From Caulobacter sp048541825 (GTDB taxonomy: Bacteria > Pseudomonadota > Alphaproteobacteria > Caulobacterales > Caulobacteraceae), in assembly GCF_048541825.1 (NCBI RefSeq), contig NZ_CP183332.1, forward strand, positions 2,914,001 through 2,978,000: a stretch of DNA of 64,000 nt, written 5' to 3'. The position numbers and the translations under genes were made by a program. Below are positions 7,597 through 16,128 of this stretch, one piece after another. Under the pieces are notes generated by a model. It was given only the letters and a program-made list of their open reading frames with translations. It did not search any database and was not told the origin of the DNA. Each line of letters begins with the position of its first letter. The stretch's first letter is position 1.

Positions 7597-8454
7597 ATGT
7601 CGTTCCAGTCCAGATCCGTGACGCTCGCCCTGACCCTGACCGCCCTGGCGGCCCTCTCGGGCTGTGACAAGCTCCCCGGCGCCGCCAAGCCGCCGGCCGA
7701 AGCGGCCAAGCCTGTCTCACCGGCGACGTCCGCCGCCGCGCCGGAGCCGGAGCTGCCGCAGTTCGACCTGTACGCCGCACGTGACGCGGGGCGCGTCGGC
7801 GAGGCCAAGTTGCTGAAGGAACTGGGCCAGCCGGACGCGCGCAAGGGTCCGACCCTGACGCTGCAGCACAACGGCCAGCCCGGCCTGACCGTGACCGACG
7901 ACGAGGAAACCTACGAGCTGTTGACGAATGTCATTCAGGTGCCGACAGCCATGGGCGTGCAGACCGTCTACGAAGTCACCACGGACTATTTCGCTTCGCC
8001 CGACGGGCCCTTCGTCACCTACTATGACAAGCGAGGCGTCAAGATCGAGTCTGCCGACGGCGGCATCTGGCGGGGCGCCGTGCTCGCCATTTCGGTGCAG
8101 GACGAGATCTTTGAGGCGGATGACGACGGCCGCGCCCGCACCGAGCTGCGCGACTGGTCGACAAAGCCGCACCGCAAATTTGAGTTCAAGTCGCGCTGTA
8201 TGACCATGGAATGGATCAGCGATACCGAGATCAAGGGTTACTGCCTGCGTCCGGCCAGCGACGAGGCCAATCCGGGCATGGAGCTGCCAACCGGCGGCGA
8301 ACAGACCGAGGCGGTCTTCACGCGCGTTGGACCCAACGCCTGGCGGGTGCGGGAACTGAGCGCGCCCAAGGCCAAACTGATCAACTTCCCGGACAACCCG
8401 CCGACCGCCTATGACGAGACGGTCAAGGGCGTGGCCTATACCGGGAACCAGTAG
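7597..8454 (+). CDS. Hypothetical lipoprotein
   Basis: The 285-residue protein has a type II signal sequence with lipobox ALSGC (Cys near residue 20), then an Ala/Pro-rich linker and a globular domain starting around FDLYAARDAGRVG. The sequence shows no residues I can assign to an enzyme family. I recognise no domain. It is likely a lipid-anchored envelope protein. The ATG at 7597 directly precedes the signal sequence; an in-frame upstream start at 7507 would bury it. It is followed by an 857-bp stretch without a gene. Confidence 0.7.
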   Translation: MSFQSRSVTLALTLTALAALSGCDKLPGAAKPPAEAAKPVSPATSAAAPEPELPQFDLYAARDAGRVGEAKLLKELGQPDARKGPTLTLQHNGQPGLTVTDDEETYELLTNVIQVPTAMGVQTVYEVTTDYFASPDGPFVTYYDKRGVKIESADGGIWRGAVLAISVQDEIFEADDDGRARTELRDWSTKPHRKFEFKSRCMTMEWISDTEIKGYCLRPASDEANPGMELPTGGEQTEAVFTRVGPNAWRVRELSAPKAKLINFPDNPPTAYDETVKGVAYTGNQ

Positions 8455-8485
8455 TCGCGAAGGGGGCGGTTCGCGCTAGCCAAGT

Positions 8486-8625
8486 CCTCTCCCTGAAGGG
8501 GGAGGCGGCCGAAGGCCGGAGGGGGAAGGCCGGAGGGGGAAGGCCGCAAAGAGCCAGCAGTCACTTCCCCCTCCGTCGGCCCGAAGGGGCCGACACCTCC
8601 CCCGCCAGGGGGAGGACCTAAGGGG
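8486..8625. repeat. GC-rich palindromic intergenic repeat with a tandem 14-mer
   Basis: The left arm CCTCTCCCTGAAGGGGGAGG and the right arm around CCTCCCCCGCCAGGGGGAGG bracket the element. Between them GGCCGGAGGGGGAA is tandemly repeated and is complemented by CTTCCCCCTCCGTCGGCC. This is a typical REP/MITE-like non-autonomous element. Confidence 0.65.
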
Positions 8626-8909
8626 ATAGACCGCGCTGTATCCCCGCTCTTTCCAGAGCAAACTCCATCCCAATCAACAGCTTGTGAAATAGTTGAGCGC
8701 GCCGATCAGACGCGTCGAAATCGCCCGCATACTGATCTCACCCCAAGGCAAGGGAAGGGACGTCGGCCGGCGACCTGACGGGCTTTGGGATGTGGTCGAG
8801 CGGGAAGCGCCCGCCGTGGTCTTGAATGACAGCCTTCGTGACGGACTGGACGGGCTGCCTGCAATATCGGCACGAAAACCCAGCGGCGAGGGAACGGAGA
8901 GCGCAGCAG

Positions 8910-8932
8910 GCATGGGCTGAAATCGCCCATGC
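8910..8932. other. Perfect 8-bp hairpin within the structured gene-free region
   Basis: GCATGGGC and GCCCATGC pair around the 7-nt loop TGAAATC. Further pairing potential follows directly (GACGGG/CCCGTC and a GCGGGTTAAAACCCCGC stem near 8990). It may be part of an unidentified structured RNA. Confidence 0.35.
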
Positions 8933-9168
8933 GGTCCGGACGGGGTTAGCCGCCCCTCCGCCCGTCGAGGGCTTAGCTACCGGAGCGGGTTAAAACCCCG
9001 CCAGCCCGGCGATGCTCCCGAATAACGGCTGCGCGGAGCGTCTGTCTTCGTCGAAACGGTATCAATCTACTCCCTCATCCGGGCGCAGCCCGGACGCTCC
9101 GCGACCCTTCCCAACTCCTTCAGTGGCTGACGCCGCGTGAGGCTGAGAAGTCGTGTCCGCCAGATAGA

Positions 9169-9287
9169 TGCTCCCCTCTCTGGGGGAGCTGTCGCGGAGC
9201 GACTGAGGGGGCCATCGCCGCCATCTCGGAGCTGGCCCCCTCCGGCCCTCCGGGCCACCTCCCCCAGCGGGGAGGATCACCGCGAAG
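9169..9287. repeat. GC-rich palindromic intergenic repeat
   Basis: The arms CTCCCCTCTCTGGGGGAG and CTCCCCCAGCGGGGAG flank an internal inverted pair built on GGGGGCC and GGCCCCC. It belongs to the same general class as the element at 8486. Confidence 0.6.
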
Positions 9288-9311
9288 CGGGCGCGGAGAA
9301 AGCTGGCGCCC

Positions 9312-9938
9312 CTAAGCCCCGAGGGCGTAGGGTCCGCTCTTGTCCAGGGCCGTCTTCCAGGCCGGGCGGGCATGCATGCGCTCGATCCAGGCGGCCATGT
9401 GCGGATACTCCGGCAGCTTGCCCATGGCCTTGGCGACCTCGGGGACGAAGCTCATCTGGATATCGGCGCCGGTCAGACTGTCGCCGACGAAGAACGACCG
9501 GCCGGCCAGGCTGTCATTGACGAAGGCCAGGTGGTTGGCGATCTCGGACTGGATACGCGGCTGCAGGGGCGCGCCGCCTTCGCCCAGGCGGCCGACATAC
9601 ATGTTGAGCATCAGGGGCAGCATGGCCGAGCCCTCGGCATAGTGCAGCCACTGCTGATAGCGGTCGTAGTCGGCGCTGGCCGGATCGGGGGCCAGACGGC
9701 CTTCACCGTGACGACGGATGACGTAGTCGATGATCGCGCCGGACTCGATCACGGTCAGGTCGCCGTCGACGATCACCGGCGACTTGCCCAGCGGATGCAC
9801 GTCGGTCAGCGACGGCGGAGCCAGGCGGGTCTTGGAATCGCGGGTGTGAAACACGATCTCATAGGGGAGGCCAAGCTCCTCCAGCAGCCACAGAACGCGC
9901 TGCGAGCGGGATTCGTTGAGGTGGTGAACCTTGAGCAT
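9312..9938 (-). CDS. Glutathione S-transferase family protein
   Basis: The 208-residue cytosolic protein has an N-terminal thioredoxin-like domain (LKVHHLNESRSQRVLWLLEELGLPYE, about residues 2-27). The cis-Pro region GKSPVIVDGDLTVIESGAI follows near 60-78, with the glutathione-contacting ES pair. The all-helical C-terminal domain spans about 90-208. The active-site segment NESRSQR suggests a Ser-type bacterial GST. The start is placed at MLKVHHL, where the fold begins; a longer frame to 10019 would run across the shared promoter region. The gene is divergent from mcd. Substrate unknown. Confidence 0.88.
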   Translation of the reverse strand: MLKVHHLNESRSQRVLWLLEELGLPYEIVFHTRDSKTRLAPPSLTDVHPLGKSPVIVDGDLTVIESGAIIDYVIRRHGEGRLAPDPASADYDRYQQWLHYAEGSAMLPLMLNMYVGRLGEGGAPLQPRIQSEIANHLAFVNDSLAGRSFFVGDSLTGADIQMSFVPEVAKAMGKLPEYPHMAAWIERMHARPAWKTALDKSGPYALGA

Positions 9939-9962
9939 GTTTTGTCCCCGTATTGTGGTTTT

Positions 9963-9979
9963 ATGCTGCACTGCGGCAT
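9963..9979. promoter_or_regulatory. Imperfect palindrome in the gst-mcd divergent promoter
   Basis: ATGCTGC-ACT-GCGGCAT is a near-perfect inverted repeat (6 of 7 pairs) between the two divergent starts. It resembles the CTGC-N3-GCAG style of box used by PhaR-type regulators, with one mismatch. The assignment is only a suggestion. Confidence 0.25.
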
Positions 9980-10043
9980 TGCTCGCAGGTGCGAAAAGCG
10001 CCAGAGTGAAAGAAAACAACCGTTTGGCTCAGGGGAGCAAGTG

Positions 10044-11735
10044 ATGACTGCGACGATCGCTCAAGATAACAGCTCGATCATTCTCCCCGACCTGACGGGC
10101 CTGCTACGCGAGGCCGCCACGGCCGCCCAGGCGTTTGTCGACAAGGTCCACCCGATCGTGAAGGCCCGGATCGCCGGTCCGGACGGCAAGGTCGATCGCA
10201 AGCTGGCGGACCTGGAACAGCACGTCGTTCACGGCTTTGGCTGGTACGCCTCCTATGCCGAGCTGCTGAACCAGGTGGCTGGCTGGGCCGAGCGCCTGGA
10301 GGCCGGCGGCCGTTTCACCGAGATCGAGGCCCTGCTGGCCCAGCTGCTGTTCGCCGAATACGCCACCCAACTGGTCGGCGGCATCGCCATGAACCAGGGC
10401 GAGATGATCCGCCCCGTCGACATCACCGATGACCGCGGTGTGATGAACCTGTTGTTCGCCCCGGCCCTGGTGACCCTGATGACCAAGGGCGGCGGCCAGG
10501 CGGTGAAGACCGCCATCGCCAAGCGCCTGGCCGAGGCGCGCGGCCGTCCCACGCTGGAAAACACCGGCCTGGACGAAACCTTCGAGATGATCCGCGACCA
10601 GTTCCACGCCTTCGCCGAGGAAAAGGTCACGCCCTTCGCCCACGAGTGGCACCTGAAGGACGAGCTGATCCCGCTGGAACTGGTGCAGGAATTGGGCGAT
10701 CTAGGCGTGTTCGGCCTGACCATTCCCGAGGAATATGGCGGCAGCGGCATGGGCAAGACCGCCATGTGCGTGGTCTCCGAAGAGCTGTCGCGCGCCTGGA
10801 TCGGCGTCGGTTCCCTCGCCACCCGCTCGGAGATCGCCGGCGAGCTGATCCTGACCGGCGGCACCGAGGCCCAGAAGCAGTACTGGCTGCCGCGCATCGC
10901 CAGCGCCGAGATCCTGCCCACCGCCGTCTTCACCGAGCCCAATACCGGCTCGGACCTGGGGGCCCTGCGCACCCGGGGCGCGCTGGACGGCGACCACTAT
11001 GTGGTCACCGGCGCCAAGACCTGGATCACCCACGCCTCGCGCGCCGATGTGATGACCCTGCTGGTCCGCACCGATCCGGCCACCACCGACTATCGCGGCC
11101 TGTCGATGCTGCTGGCTCCCAAGCCGCGCGCCACCGATGACGAGGACTTCCCCGCCCCCGGCATGAGCGGCGGCGAGATCGGCGTGATCGGCTATCGCGG
11201 CATGAAGGAATATGAGCTGGCGTTCGACGGCTTTACCGTGCCGGCTGAAAACCTGCTGGGCGGGGTCGAGGGTCAGGGCTTCAAGCAGCTGATGGCCACC
11301 TTCGAGAGCGCCCGCATCCAGACCGCCGCCCGCGCCGTCGGCGTGGCCCAGTCGGCGCTGGAGGTGGGGCTGTCCTATGCTATGGACCGCAAGCAGTTTG
11401 GCCAGGCGATCTTCGAGTTCCCCCGCGTGGCCAACAAGCTGGCGATGATGGCCGCCGAGATCATGGGCGTGCGCCAGCTGACCTATTTCGCCGCCGCCCA
11501 GAAGGACGAGGACAAGCGCTGCGACATCGAGGCCGGCATGGCCAAGCTGATCGCCGCCCGCGTCGCCTGGGCCGCCGCCGACAACGCCCTGCAGATCCAT
11601 GGCGGCAATGGTTTTGCCACCGAGTATGTGATCAGCCGCGTGCTGGCCGATGCCCGGATCCTCAACATCTTCGAGGGCGCCGGCGAGATCCAGGCCCAGG
11701 TGATCGCAAGACGTCTGCTGGACGGCGGGAACTGA
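10044..11735 (+). CDS. mcd: Acyl-CoA dehydrogenase with N-terminal extension, probable (2S)-methylsuccinyl-CoA dehydrogenase
   Basis: The protein has 563 residues, about 170 more than an ordinary acyl-CoA dehydrogenase. The extra all-helical N-terminal part (residues 1-170, including NQVAGWAERLEAGGRFTEIE) is characteristic of methylsuccinyl-CoA dehydrogenases. The FAD-dependent core begins near FEMIRDQFHAFAEEKVTPFA and shows EEYGGSGMG, TEPNTGSDLGALRT, the flavin-contacting DRKQFGQAIFEFP and IHGGNGFATEYVISR. Mcd oxidises methylsuccinyl-CoA to mesaconyl-CoA in the ethylmalonyl-CoA pathway, passing electrons to ETF. ccr and etfBA nearby support this. The start follows an AGGGGAGC site. Confidence 0.82.
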   Translation: MTATIAQDNSSIILPDLTGLLREAATAAQAFVDKVHPIVKARIAGPDGKVDRKLADLEQHVVHGFGWYASYAELLNQVAGWAERLEAGGRFTEIEALLAQLLFAEYATQLVGGIAMNQGEMIRPVDITDDRGVMNLLFAPALVTLMTKGGGQAVKTAIAKRLAEARGRPTLENTGLDETFEMIRDQFHAFAEEKVTPFAHEWHLKDELIPLELVQELGDLGVFGLTIPEEYGGSGMGKTAMCVVSEELSRAWIGVGSLATRSEIAGELILTGGTEAQKQYWLPRIASAEILPTAVFTEPNTGSDLGALRTRGALDGDHYVVTGAKTWITHASRADVMTLLVRTDPATTDYRGLSMLLAPKPRATDDEDFPAPGMSGGEIGVIGYRGMKEYELAFDGFTVPAENLLGGVEGQGFKQLMATFESARIQTAARAVGVAQSALEVGLSYAMDRKQFGQAIFEFPRVANKLAMMAAEIMGVRQLTYFAAAQKDEDKRCDIEAGMAKLIAARVAWAAADNALQIHGGNGFATEYVISRVLADARILNIFEGAGEIQAQVIARRLLDGGN

Positions 11736-11838
11736 TCGGGCCCGCTCATTCCGCGAAAGGCGGGATGAGCGGTCGTCTATGCCCCTTGTCGGCCCGCCAG
11801 GCATCAGCATAGCCTGCGCCCGCACCCAAGGACGCATC

Positions 11839-13449
11839 ATGATCGCCACGACCCGCCGCGCCGCCCTGCTTTCCGCCCTGGCCACCGGCGGGCTCGCCGC
11901 GTTCGGCGGATCAGCCCGGGCCCGGGAAACCGGCTCGGTCGCCGCCGCGGTCGACCAGTACGCCCAAGACGTCATGTCCGCCTTCCCCGACCAGCCGGGC
12001 CTGGGCGTCGCCGTGGTCGAGAACGGCCAGATCACCCTGGCCAAGGGCTATGGCGTCCGACGTCTGGGCGCTCCGGTCCGGTGCGACGAGAACACCCTCT
12101 TCGGCATCGCCTCCAACACCAAGGCCATGACCGCCGCCGCCCTGGCCATGCTGGTCGAGGACGGCAAGGTCGCCTGGGACGCGCCCGTCACCCGCTACCT
12201 GCCCGACTTCGCGATGAGCGATCCGGTGGTCACCAAGCTGATGACCGTGCGCGACCTGCTGGTCCACCGCAGCGGCCTGACGCTCGGGGCCGGGGACCTG
12301 ATGATCTGGCCGGCGCCCACCCACAGCCGGGCCGAGATCGTCGCGGGGCTCAAATACCTGCCGATCGGCAGCCCGTTCCGCGGCGGCTACGCCTATGACA
12401 ACGTGCTCTACGTCGCGGCCGGCGAGGTGGTGGCCGCGGTCACGGGCAAGCCGTGGGAAGACTTCATCCAGACCCGGATCCTCAACCCTCTGGGCATGAC
12501 CGACACGGTGACCACCCCGGCCCAGATCGACAAGACCCGCCGGGCCGAGCCGCACTGTCGCTTGGGTCCGCCGGTGCGCGGCATGGGCCCGCAGACGGTC
12601 CTGCCCTTCGACGACAGCTTCGCCTCGGCCGCCGCTGCGGGCGGGGTCAATACGACGCCGGCCGACATCGGCAAGTGGATGCAGGTGCAGTTGGCCCTGG
12701 GTGCCCTGCCCGACGGCAAGCGCCTGTGGAGCGAGGCCACCGCCCGCGAAATGTGGAAGCCGCAGACCATCACGTCCTCGTCCGACGGTCCGACGGCGGA
12801 GAACCCCGTGCGGCCCTCGATGCAAGCCTATGCCCTGGGCTGGTTCGTGCAGGACCATCGCGGCGAGCGGCTGCTGTGGCACACCGGCGGCCTGGCGGGC
12901 TTCATCTCCTATACCGGCCTGCTGCCCGGTCGGAAGTCAGGCATCATGGTGATGACCAACGCCGAGGAAAACCCGGTGCTGCGCGCACTGCGCTACGGCG
13001 GTCCTGACCGCCTGCAGGGTCGCAGCGAGTTTGACTGGATCGCCTCCAGCAAGCGCGTCCAGGCCGAGGCCGACGCCCAGACCATCAAGGATGCCGCAGA
13101 GGCCGCGACTCCAAAGGCCGGCAGCAAGCCGCCCGGCCTGCCGCTCGACGCCTATGTCGGGGTTTATCGCGACCCCTGGTACGGCACGGTCACGATCGGG
13201 AAAGCCAAAGGCAAAAAGGCGAAAGGCCTGACGGTGTCGTTCGACAAGACCCCGGCCCTGCAGGGCAGGCTGGACCTGTTCGACGGCGAGACCTTCAAGA
13301 CGGTCTTCGACGACCGCACCCAGGAGGACGCCTTCATCACCTTCGACGTCGAGAACGGCGCCGTGAAGTCAGCCCTGGCCAGGGCTGTCTCGCCCCTGGC
13401 CGACTTCTCGTTCGACTATCAGGACCTGCGGCTGACGCGGCAGCCCTGA
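11839..13449 (+). CDS. Serine hydrolase, beta-lactamase/class C-like family
   Basis: The 536-residue exported protein begins with a twin-arginine-like or Sec signal (TTRRAALLSALATGG, then SARA). The catalytic domain has the SNTK motif (SxxK, about residue 92) and YDN (Y-x-N, about 178), and a late HTGGLAGF in the position of the third motif. A C-terminal DUF3471-like beta domain spans about 430-536. Such proteins are periplasmic esterases or D-aminopeptidases rather than clinical beta-lactamases. The ATG at 11839 precedes the signal sequence exactly. Substrate unknown. Confidence 0.82.
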   Translation: MIATTRRAALLSALATGGLAAFGGSARARETGSVAAAVDQYAQDVMSAFPDQPGLGVAVVENGQITLAKGYGVRRLGAPVRCDENTLFGIASNTKAMTAAALAMLVEDGKVAWDAPVTRYLPDFAMSDPVVTKLMTVRDLLVHRSGLTLGAGDLMIWPAPTHSRAEIVAGLKYLPIGSPFRGGYAYDNVLYVAAGEVVAAVTGKPWEDFIQTRILNPLGMTDTVTTPAQIDKTRRAEPHCRLGPPVRGMGPQTVLPFDDSFASAAAAGGVNTTPADIGKWMQVQLALGALPDGKRLWSEATAREMWKPQTITSSSDGPTAENPVRPSMQAYALGWFVQDHRGERLLWHTGGLAGFISYTGLLPGRKSGIMVMTNAEENPVLRALRYGGPDRLQGRSEFDWIASSKRVQAEADAQTIKDAAEAATPKAGSKPPGLPLDAYVGVYRDPWYGTVTIGKAKGKKAKGLTVSFDKTPALQGRLDLFDGETFKTVFDDRTQEDAFITFDVENGAVKSALARAVSPLADFSFDYQDLRLTRQP

Positions 13450-13459
13450 CCCGTCGACC

Positions 13460-14068
13460 TCAACGCGGTCGCCAGCCCTCGACGATGACCTGGATCTGGC
13501 GGTCCATGGTGGCCGACATCACGGACGCATCAGCCATGCTGGCATCGGCGGCCGCCAGTCGATAGTTCCAGGCATAGGCGGCCCGAAGGATCTCGATGGC
13601 CAGCGCCTGATCGAGATCGGCGCGGATTTCGCCTCGTCGCACACCCTCTTCGAGGATGTCGTGCAACATCCCGGTCAGGCGCTGATTGCGACCATAGGGC
13701 GTGACGCCGGGGTCGATGCTGGGATTATAGGCGGCGGCGATGTGGGCCAGGAACAGCTTCACCCGCCGGGTTTCGAACTCGTAGTGAATGGCGAAGACCG
13801 AGCATAGCCTGTCCATCGCCGAGCCCCGCAGATGGGGGATCACCCGGTCGAACTGCGCATACAGCTCGTCCAGCCGCCCCTGCATGACATGGCTGAGCAC
13901 CTCTGCCTTCGAAACAAAGGTCGTGAAAACGCTGCCGACCGAGACCCCCGCCCGCTCCGCAATCGCGCGGATGGTCGTTTCCTCGTAACCGACGTCGTTG
14001 AACAGGTCGCGAGCGGCCTCAAGGACCTTCTCGCGCGTCGCCTGTTTCTGGTCGTCTCTTACGCCCAA
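13460..14068 (-). CDS. TetR/AcrR family transcriptional regulator
   Basis: The 202-residue repressor has an N-terminal helix-turn-helix covering about residues 9-55 (ATREKVLEAARDLFNDVGYEETTIRAIAERAGVS in short). The ligand-binding helical domain follows, with no recognisable ligand signature. It lies 11 bp from the convergent serine hydrolase and 73 bp downstream of a second TetR gene on the same strand. Its targets may include the palindrome family seen at 3434, 50361 and 57560, but nothing in the sequence proves that. Confidence 0.88.
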   Translation of the reverse strand: MGVRDDQKQATREKVLEAARDLFNDVGYEETTIRAIAERAGVSVGSVFTTFVSKAEVLSHVMQGRLDELYAQFDRVIPHLRGSAMDRLCSVFAIHYEFETRRVKLFLAHIAAAYNPSIDPGVTPYGRNQRLTGMLHDILEEGVRRGEIRADLDQALAIEILRAAYAWNYRLAAADASMADASVMSATMDRQIQVIVEGWRPR

Positions 14069-14141
14069 GCCCGTCCCCCTCGAACACGCCAGCGTCTAAT
14101 TACAATCAAGGACGCCCCGCCCCAACGGAGCGCCCTTTAAA

Positions 14142-14789
14142 TCAGGCGCGAGCGCCCGCAAAAATGACTTTCAGTTGATCTGAAAGCCGCGCGAGCAACG
14201 CCTCAACCGTCCAGCCATCAAAGACGGCGCGGCGATAGTTGGCGACATACACGTCCCAAGTCATTTCAGCCAAGAGCTTTGCATCGATGCCGATCTTCAG
14301 CTGGCCTTGATCGATGCCGCGCTGTGTGACTTCGCCGATCAGGCGGAAGATGTGCTTGAGATCCGCACGGGCGCGGCGCTCGGCGGCCTCGTTGCGGGTC
14401 CACGACACGGCGATACTGGCGCGCAGCAGCGGCAGCTGCTCAACGTGGAAGTTGTAGGCGACGCCGAACAGACCCAGCAGAGCCTCGTCGACGGTGGCGG
14501 CAGCGCGTGCGGCCTGGATCATCTGAGCGTAGATCACTTCGTAATCAGCGGTCAGGATTTCGTCGAACAGCTCGGTCTTGTCTGCAAAGCTAGCGAACAC
14601 CGCGCCGGTCGACATCCCTGCAGCCTGGGCGATGTCGCGGATGGTCGCGCCCTCATAGCCCCGCTCGCTGAACAGACGGCGCGCGGCCGACAGGACGCGT
14701 TCACGCGTGCGCTGCTTGGCCAGGGCCCGGCGGGTCAGCTTGACGGGAGAGTCGGTGGCCGACTCGATATTGACGGATACAAAGCTCAT
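14142..14789 (-). CDS. TetR/AcrR family transcriptional regulator
   Basis: The 215-residue protein has its HTH at about residues 25-70 (TRERVLSAARRLFSERGYEGATIRDIAQAAGMS in short), after a 20-residue basic leader. The C-terminal domain is all-helical. It is distinct from the neighbouring TetR protein outside the HTH. The start codon overlaps the stop of the upstream small gene (ATGA), so the two are almost certainly co-translated. It probably regulates its own operon; the AT-rich region at 15100-15200 is the likely control site. Confidence 0.88.
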   Translation of the reverse strand: MSFVSVNIESATDSPVKLTRRALAKQRTRERVLSAARRLFSERGYEGATIRDIAQAAGMSTGAVFASFADKTELFDEILTADYEVIYAQMIQAARAAATVDEALLGLFGVAYNFHVEQLPLLRASIAVSWTRNEAAERRARADLKHIFRLIGEVTQRGIDQGQLKIGIDAKLLAEMTWDVYVANYRRAVFDGWTVEALLARLSDQLKVIFAGARA

Positions 14790-15010
14790 GCGGCGGCCTC
14801 CAGTCGAGCGAGGGCCGCCTCGGCGCGCTTCTCAAACTCAGTGCAATAGTCATCGACAACGTTCTGAAGAACGTCGGCGTAGCGGCGCGCCAGTTGGCGG
14901 CCATCTTGCGCGGCGTCGCGCAGGTCGGTGATCAGTTGGCGGACTTCCGCCATGGCGTCTTCGCGTTCGGACGCGGAGAACGCGGCGACGGCTATAGAGG
15001 CCTTTGCCAT
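14786..15010 (-). CDS. Small helical hypothetical protein, coupled to TetR gene
   Basis: The 74-residue Ala/Glu-rich protein starts at MAKASIAVAAFSASEREDAM after a good AGGAGA site and is predicted to be almost entirely helical (VRQLITDLRDAAQDGRQLARRYADVL). It contains no domain I recognise. Its stop overlaps the start of the downstream TetR gene. It could be a partner or anti-repressor for that regulator, but this is guesswork from operon position. Confidence 0.6.
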   Translation of the reverse strand: MAKASIAVAAFSASEREDAMAEVRQLITDLRDAAQDGRQLARRYADVLQNVVDDYCTEFEKRAEAALARLEAAA

Positions 15011-15321
15011 TCTGTTTTCTCCTGCCTCCCCGCTGGGGATGAGCGCTGAACGATCTGCGGTGAGGAGATGATCATGTTCAACGAACGCATACTGGAAAAA
15101 TTGAAGCGGGGGGCTTAACGCCCAAGCTGTAGAATAGCAACCGCTAGATAGAACTAAAATCACCGAACGTCGGCTAGATTTCTATATATGTTACCGTTCG
15201 CACATTGCCAGTGCGACAAATGCACTCAACGAACCCGTTCGGCGAATTCGCTCATCGGACATCGTTCCGCCAACGCAAAGCTCAGTGGCCAAAAGACTTT
15301 CAAACCCCTATCCTGGAGCTC
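15011..15321. other. AT-rich divergent intergenic region
   Basis: The segment separates the minus-strand TetR operon from the plus-strand HIG1-like gene. It is clearly more AT-rich than its surroundings at 15115-15200 and has repeated CTAGAT hexamers (in CCGCTAGATAGAAC and GGCTAGATTTCTA). It probably holds the promoters of both operons. No coding sequence is evident. Confidence 0.5.
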
Positions 15322-15519
15322 ATGGACAGACTCTTCGACTTCCTCGTTCCCGCCACGCTGCTGGCGGTGCTCCTGGCGCTCAGCGGGGGGCTCTATGCAC
15401 TCTTCAGGGGCGGTGACTTTGGCCGCTCCAATTCCAACAAGCTGATGCGGCTTCGCGTTATGCTGCAGTTCGTGGCGATCATCGTGCTGGTGGCCGCATA
15501 TTGGTGGCGCACGCGCTAA
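15322..15519 (+). CDS. HIG1-like twin transmembrane protein
   Basis: The 65-residue protein has two hydrophobic helices (about residues 6-24 and 45-60) joined by a positively charged loop with the conserved SNKLMRLRVMLQ sequence, the signature of bacterial HIG1/hypoxia-induced twin-TM proteins. It sits in the inner membrane. In other organisms HIG1 proteins associate with respiratory complexes. The start is chosen at the ATG at 15322, which has a GGAG site; a start at 15205 would add 39 residues without family support. It is followed after 26 bp by the adenosyltransferase gene. Confidence 0.78.
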   Translation: MDRLFDFLVPATLLAVLLALSGGLYALFRGGDFGRSNSNKLMRLRVMLQFVAIIVLVAAYWWRTR

Positions 15520-15545
15520 AGCACGATAACGGCGGTCTGCGACCC

Positions 15546-16124
15546 ATGGTCTCGCTCAACAGAATCTACACCCGCACGGGGGATGGCGGCTCAACGCGCC
15601 TGGCCACGGGAGCGCCTGTCAGCAAGGCTTCGCTGAGGGTCGAGGCCTATGGCGGCGTCGATGAGACCAACGCCTTCCTGGGCGTGGCGCGACAACACAC
15701 CGCAGGTGATCCCGAGCTCGACGCCATGCTGGAGCGCATTCAGAATGATCTTTTTGACCTGGGCGCGGATCTGGCCACGCCTGAACAGCATGAAAAGCCC
15801 GCCTGGGAGCCTCTGCGAATCGTCGAGAGCCAGGTCGACCGGCTGGAACACGAGATCGACCGTCTGAACGGCGAGCTCTCAGCCCTGACTTCGTTCGTGC
15901 TGCCCGCCGGGTCGCCGGCCTCGGCCGCCCTGCATGTGGCGCGCACGGTCTGCCGTCGGGCCGAGCGTGTGGTGGTGCAGTTGTCGGAAACCGAGGGCGA
16001 GGTCGTCGGGCAGCCGGCGCTGAAATATATCAACCGCCTGTCGGACCTGCTGTTCGTCGCGGCGCGCTGGGCCAATGACAAGGGCGCGGCCGACGTGCTG
16101 TGGAAGCCCGGCGCGACCCGCTAG
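15546..16124 (+). CDS. Cob(I)alamin adenosyltransferase, PduO type
   Basis: The 192-residue enzyme transfers the adenosyl group of ATP to cob(I)alamin, making coenzyme B12. The N-terminal ATP-binding segment IYTRTGDGGSTRL (about residues 6-18) and EAYGGVDETNAFLG (about 34-47) are present, as is the C-terminal CRRAERVVVQL helix and INRLSDLLFVAARW. All are PduO-type signatures. The product cofactor serves B12 mutases, which would include the ethylmalonyl-CoA and methylmalonyl-CoA mutases. It appears to be in an operon with the upstream HIG1-like gene. Confidence 0.93.
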   Translation: MVSLNRIYTRTGDGGSTRLATGAPVSKASLRVEAYGGVDETNAFLGVARQHTAGDPELDAMLERIQNDLFDLGADLATPEQHEKPAWEPLRIVESQVDRLEHEIDRLNGELSALTSFVLPAGSPASAALHVARTVCRRAERVVVQLSETEGEVVGQPALKYINRLSDLLFVAARWANDKGAADVLWKPGATR

Positions 16125-16128
16125 GCGC

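Larger units (their letters stand above)
8455..9311. other. Gene-free region with repeats and a structured segment
   Basis: No convincing coding sequence is present in 857 bp. The region holds a GC-rich palindromic repeat (8486-8625), a segment of about 300 bp rich in stem-forming sequence (8700-9010), and a second palindromic repeat (9169-9287). Several overlapping frames are open on the minus strand at 8674-8930, but they are Arg/Pro/Ser-rich without start context or motifs. A non-coding RNA or a decayed gene is possible. Confidence 0.55.

Noticed and set aside
8674..8930. Two overlapping minus-strand frames (79 and 74 codons)
   Set aside because: They occupy the same DNA in different registers and are Arg/Pro/Ser-rich. 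Structure in the DNA itself is a better explanation than two proteins.
8700..9010. tmRNA, RNase P RNA, 6S RNA or cobalamin riboswitch
   Set aside because: I looked for the tag-peptide codons of ssrA, the conserved RNase P core blocks and the B12-box. None was found on either strand.
13460..14789. Assigning the two TetR proteins as regulators of the three-site palindrome
   Set aside because: Neither TetR promoter carries the CRAACAARYGTTYG motif, as an autorepressor would be expected to show, so I leave the regulator open.
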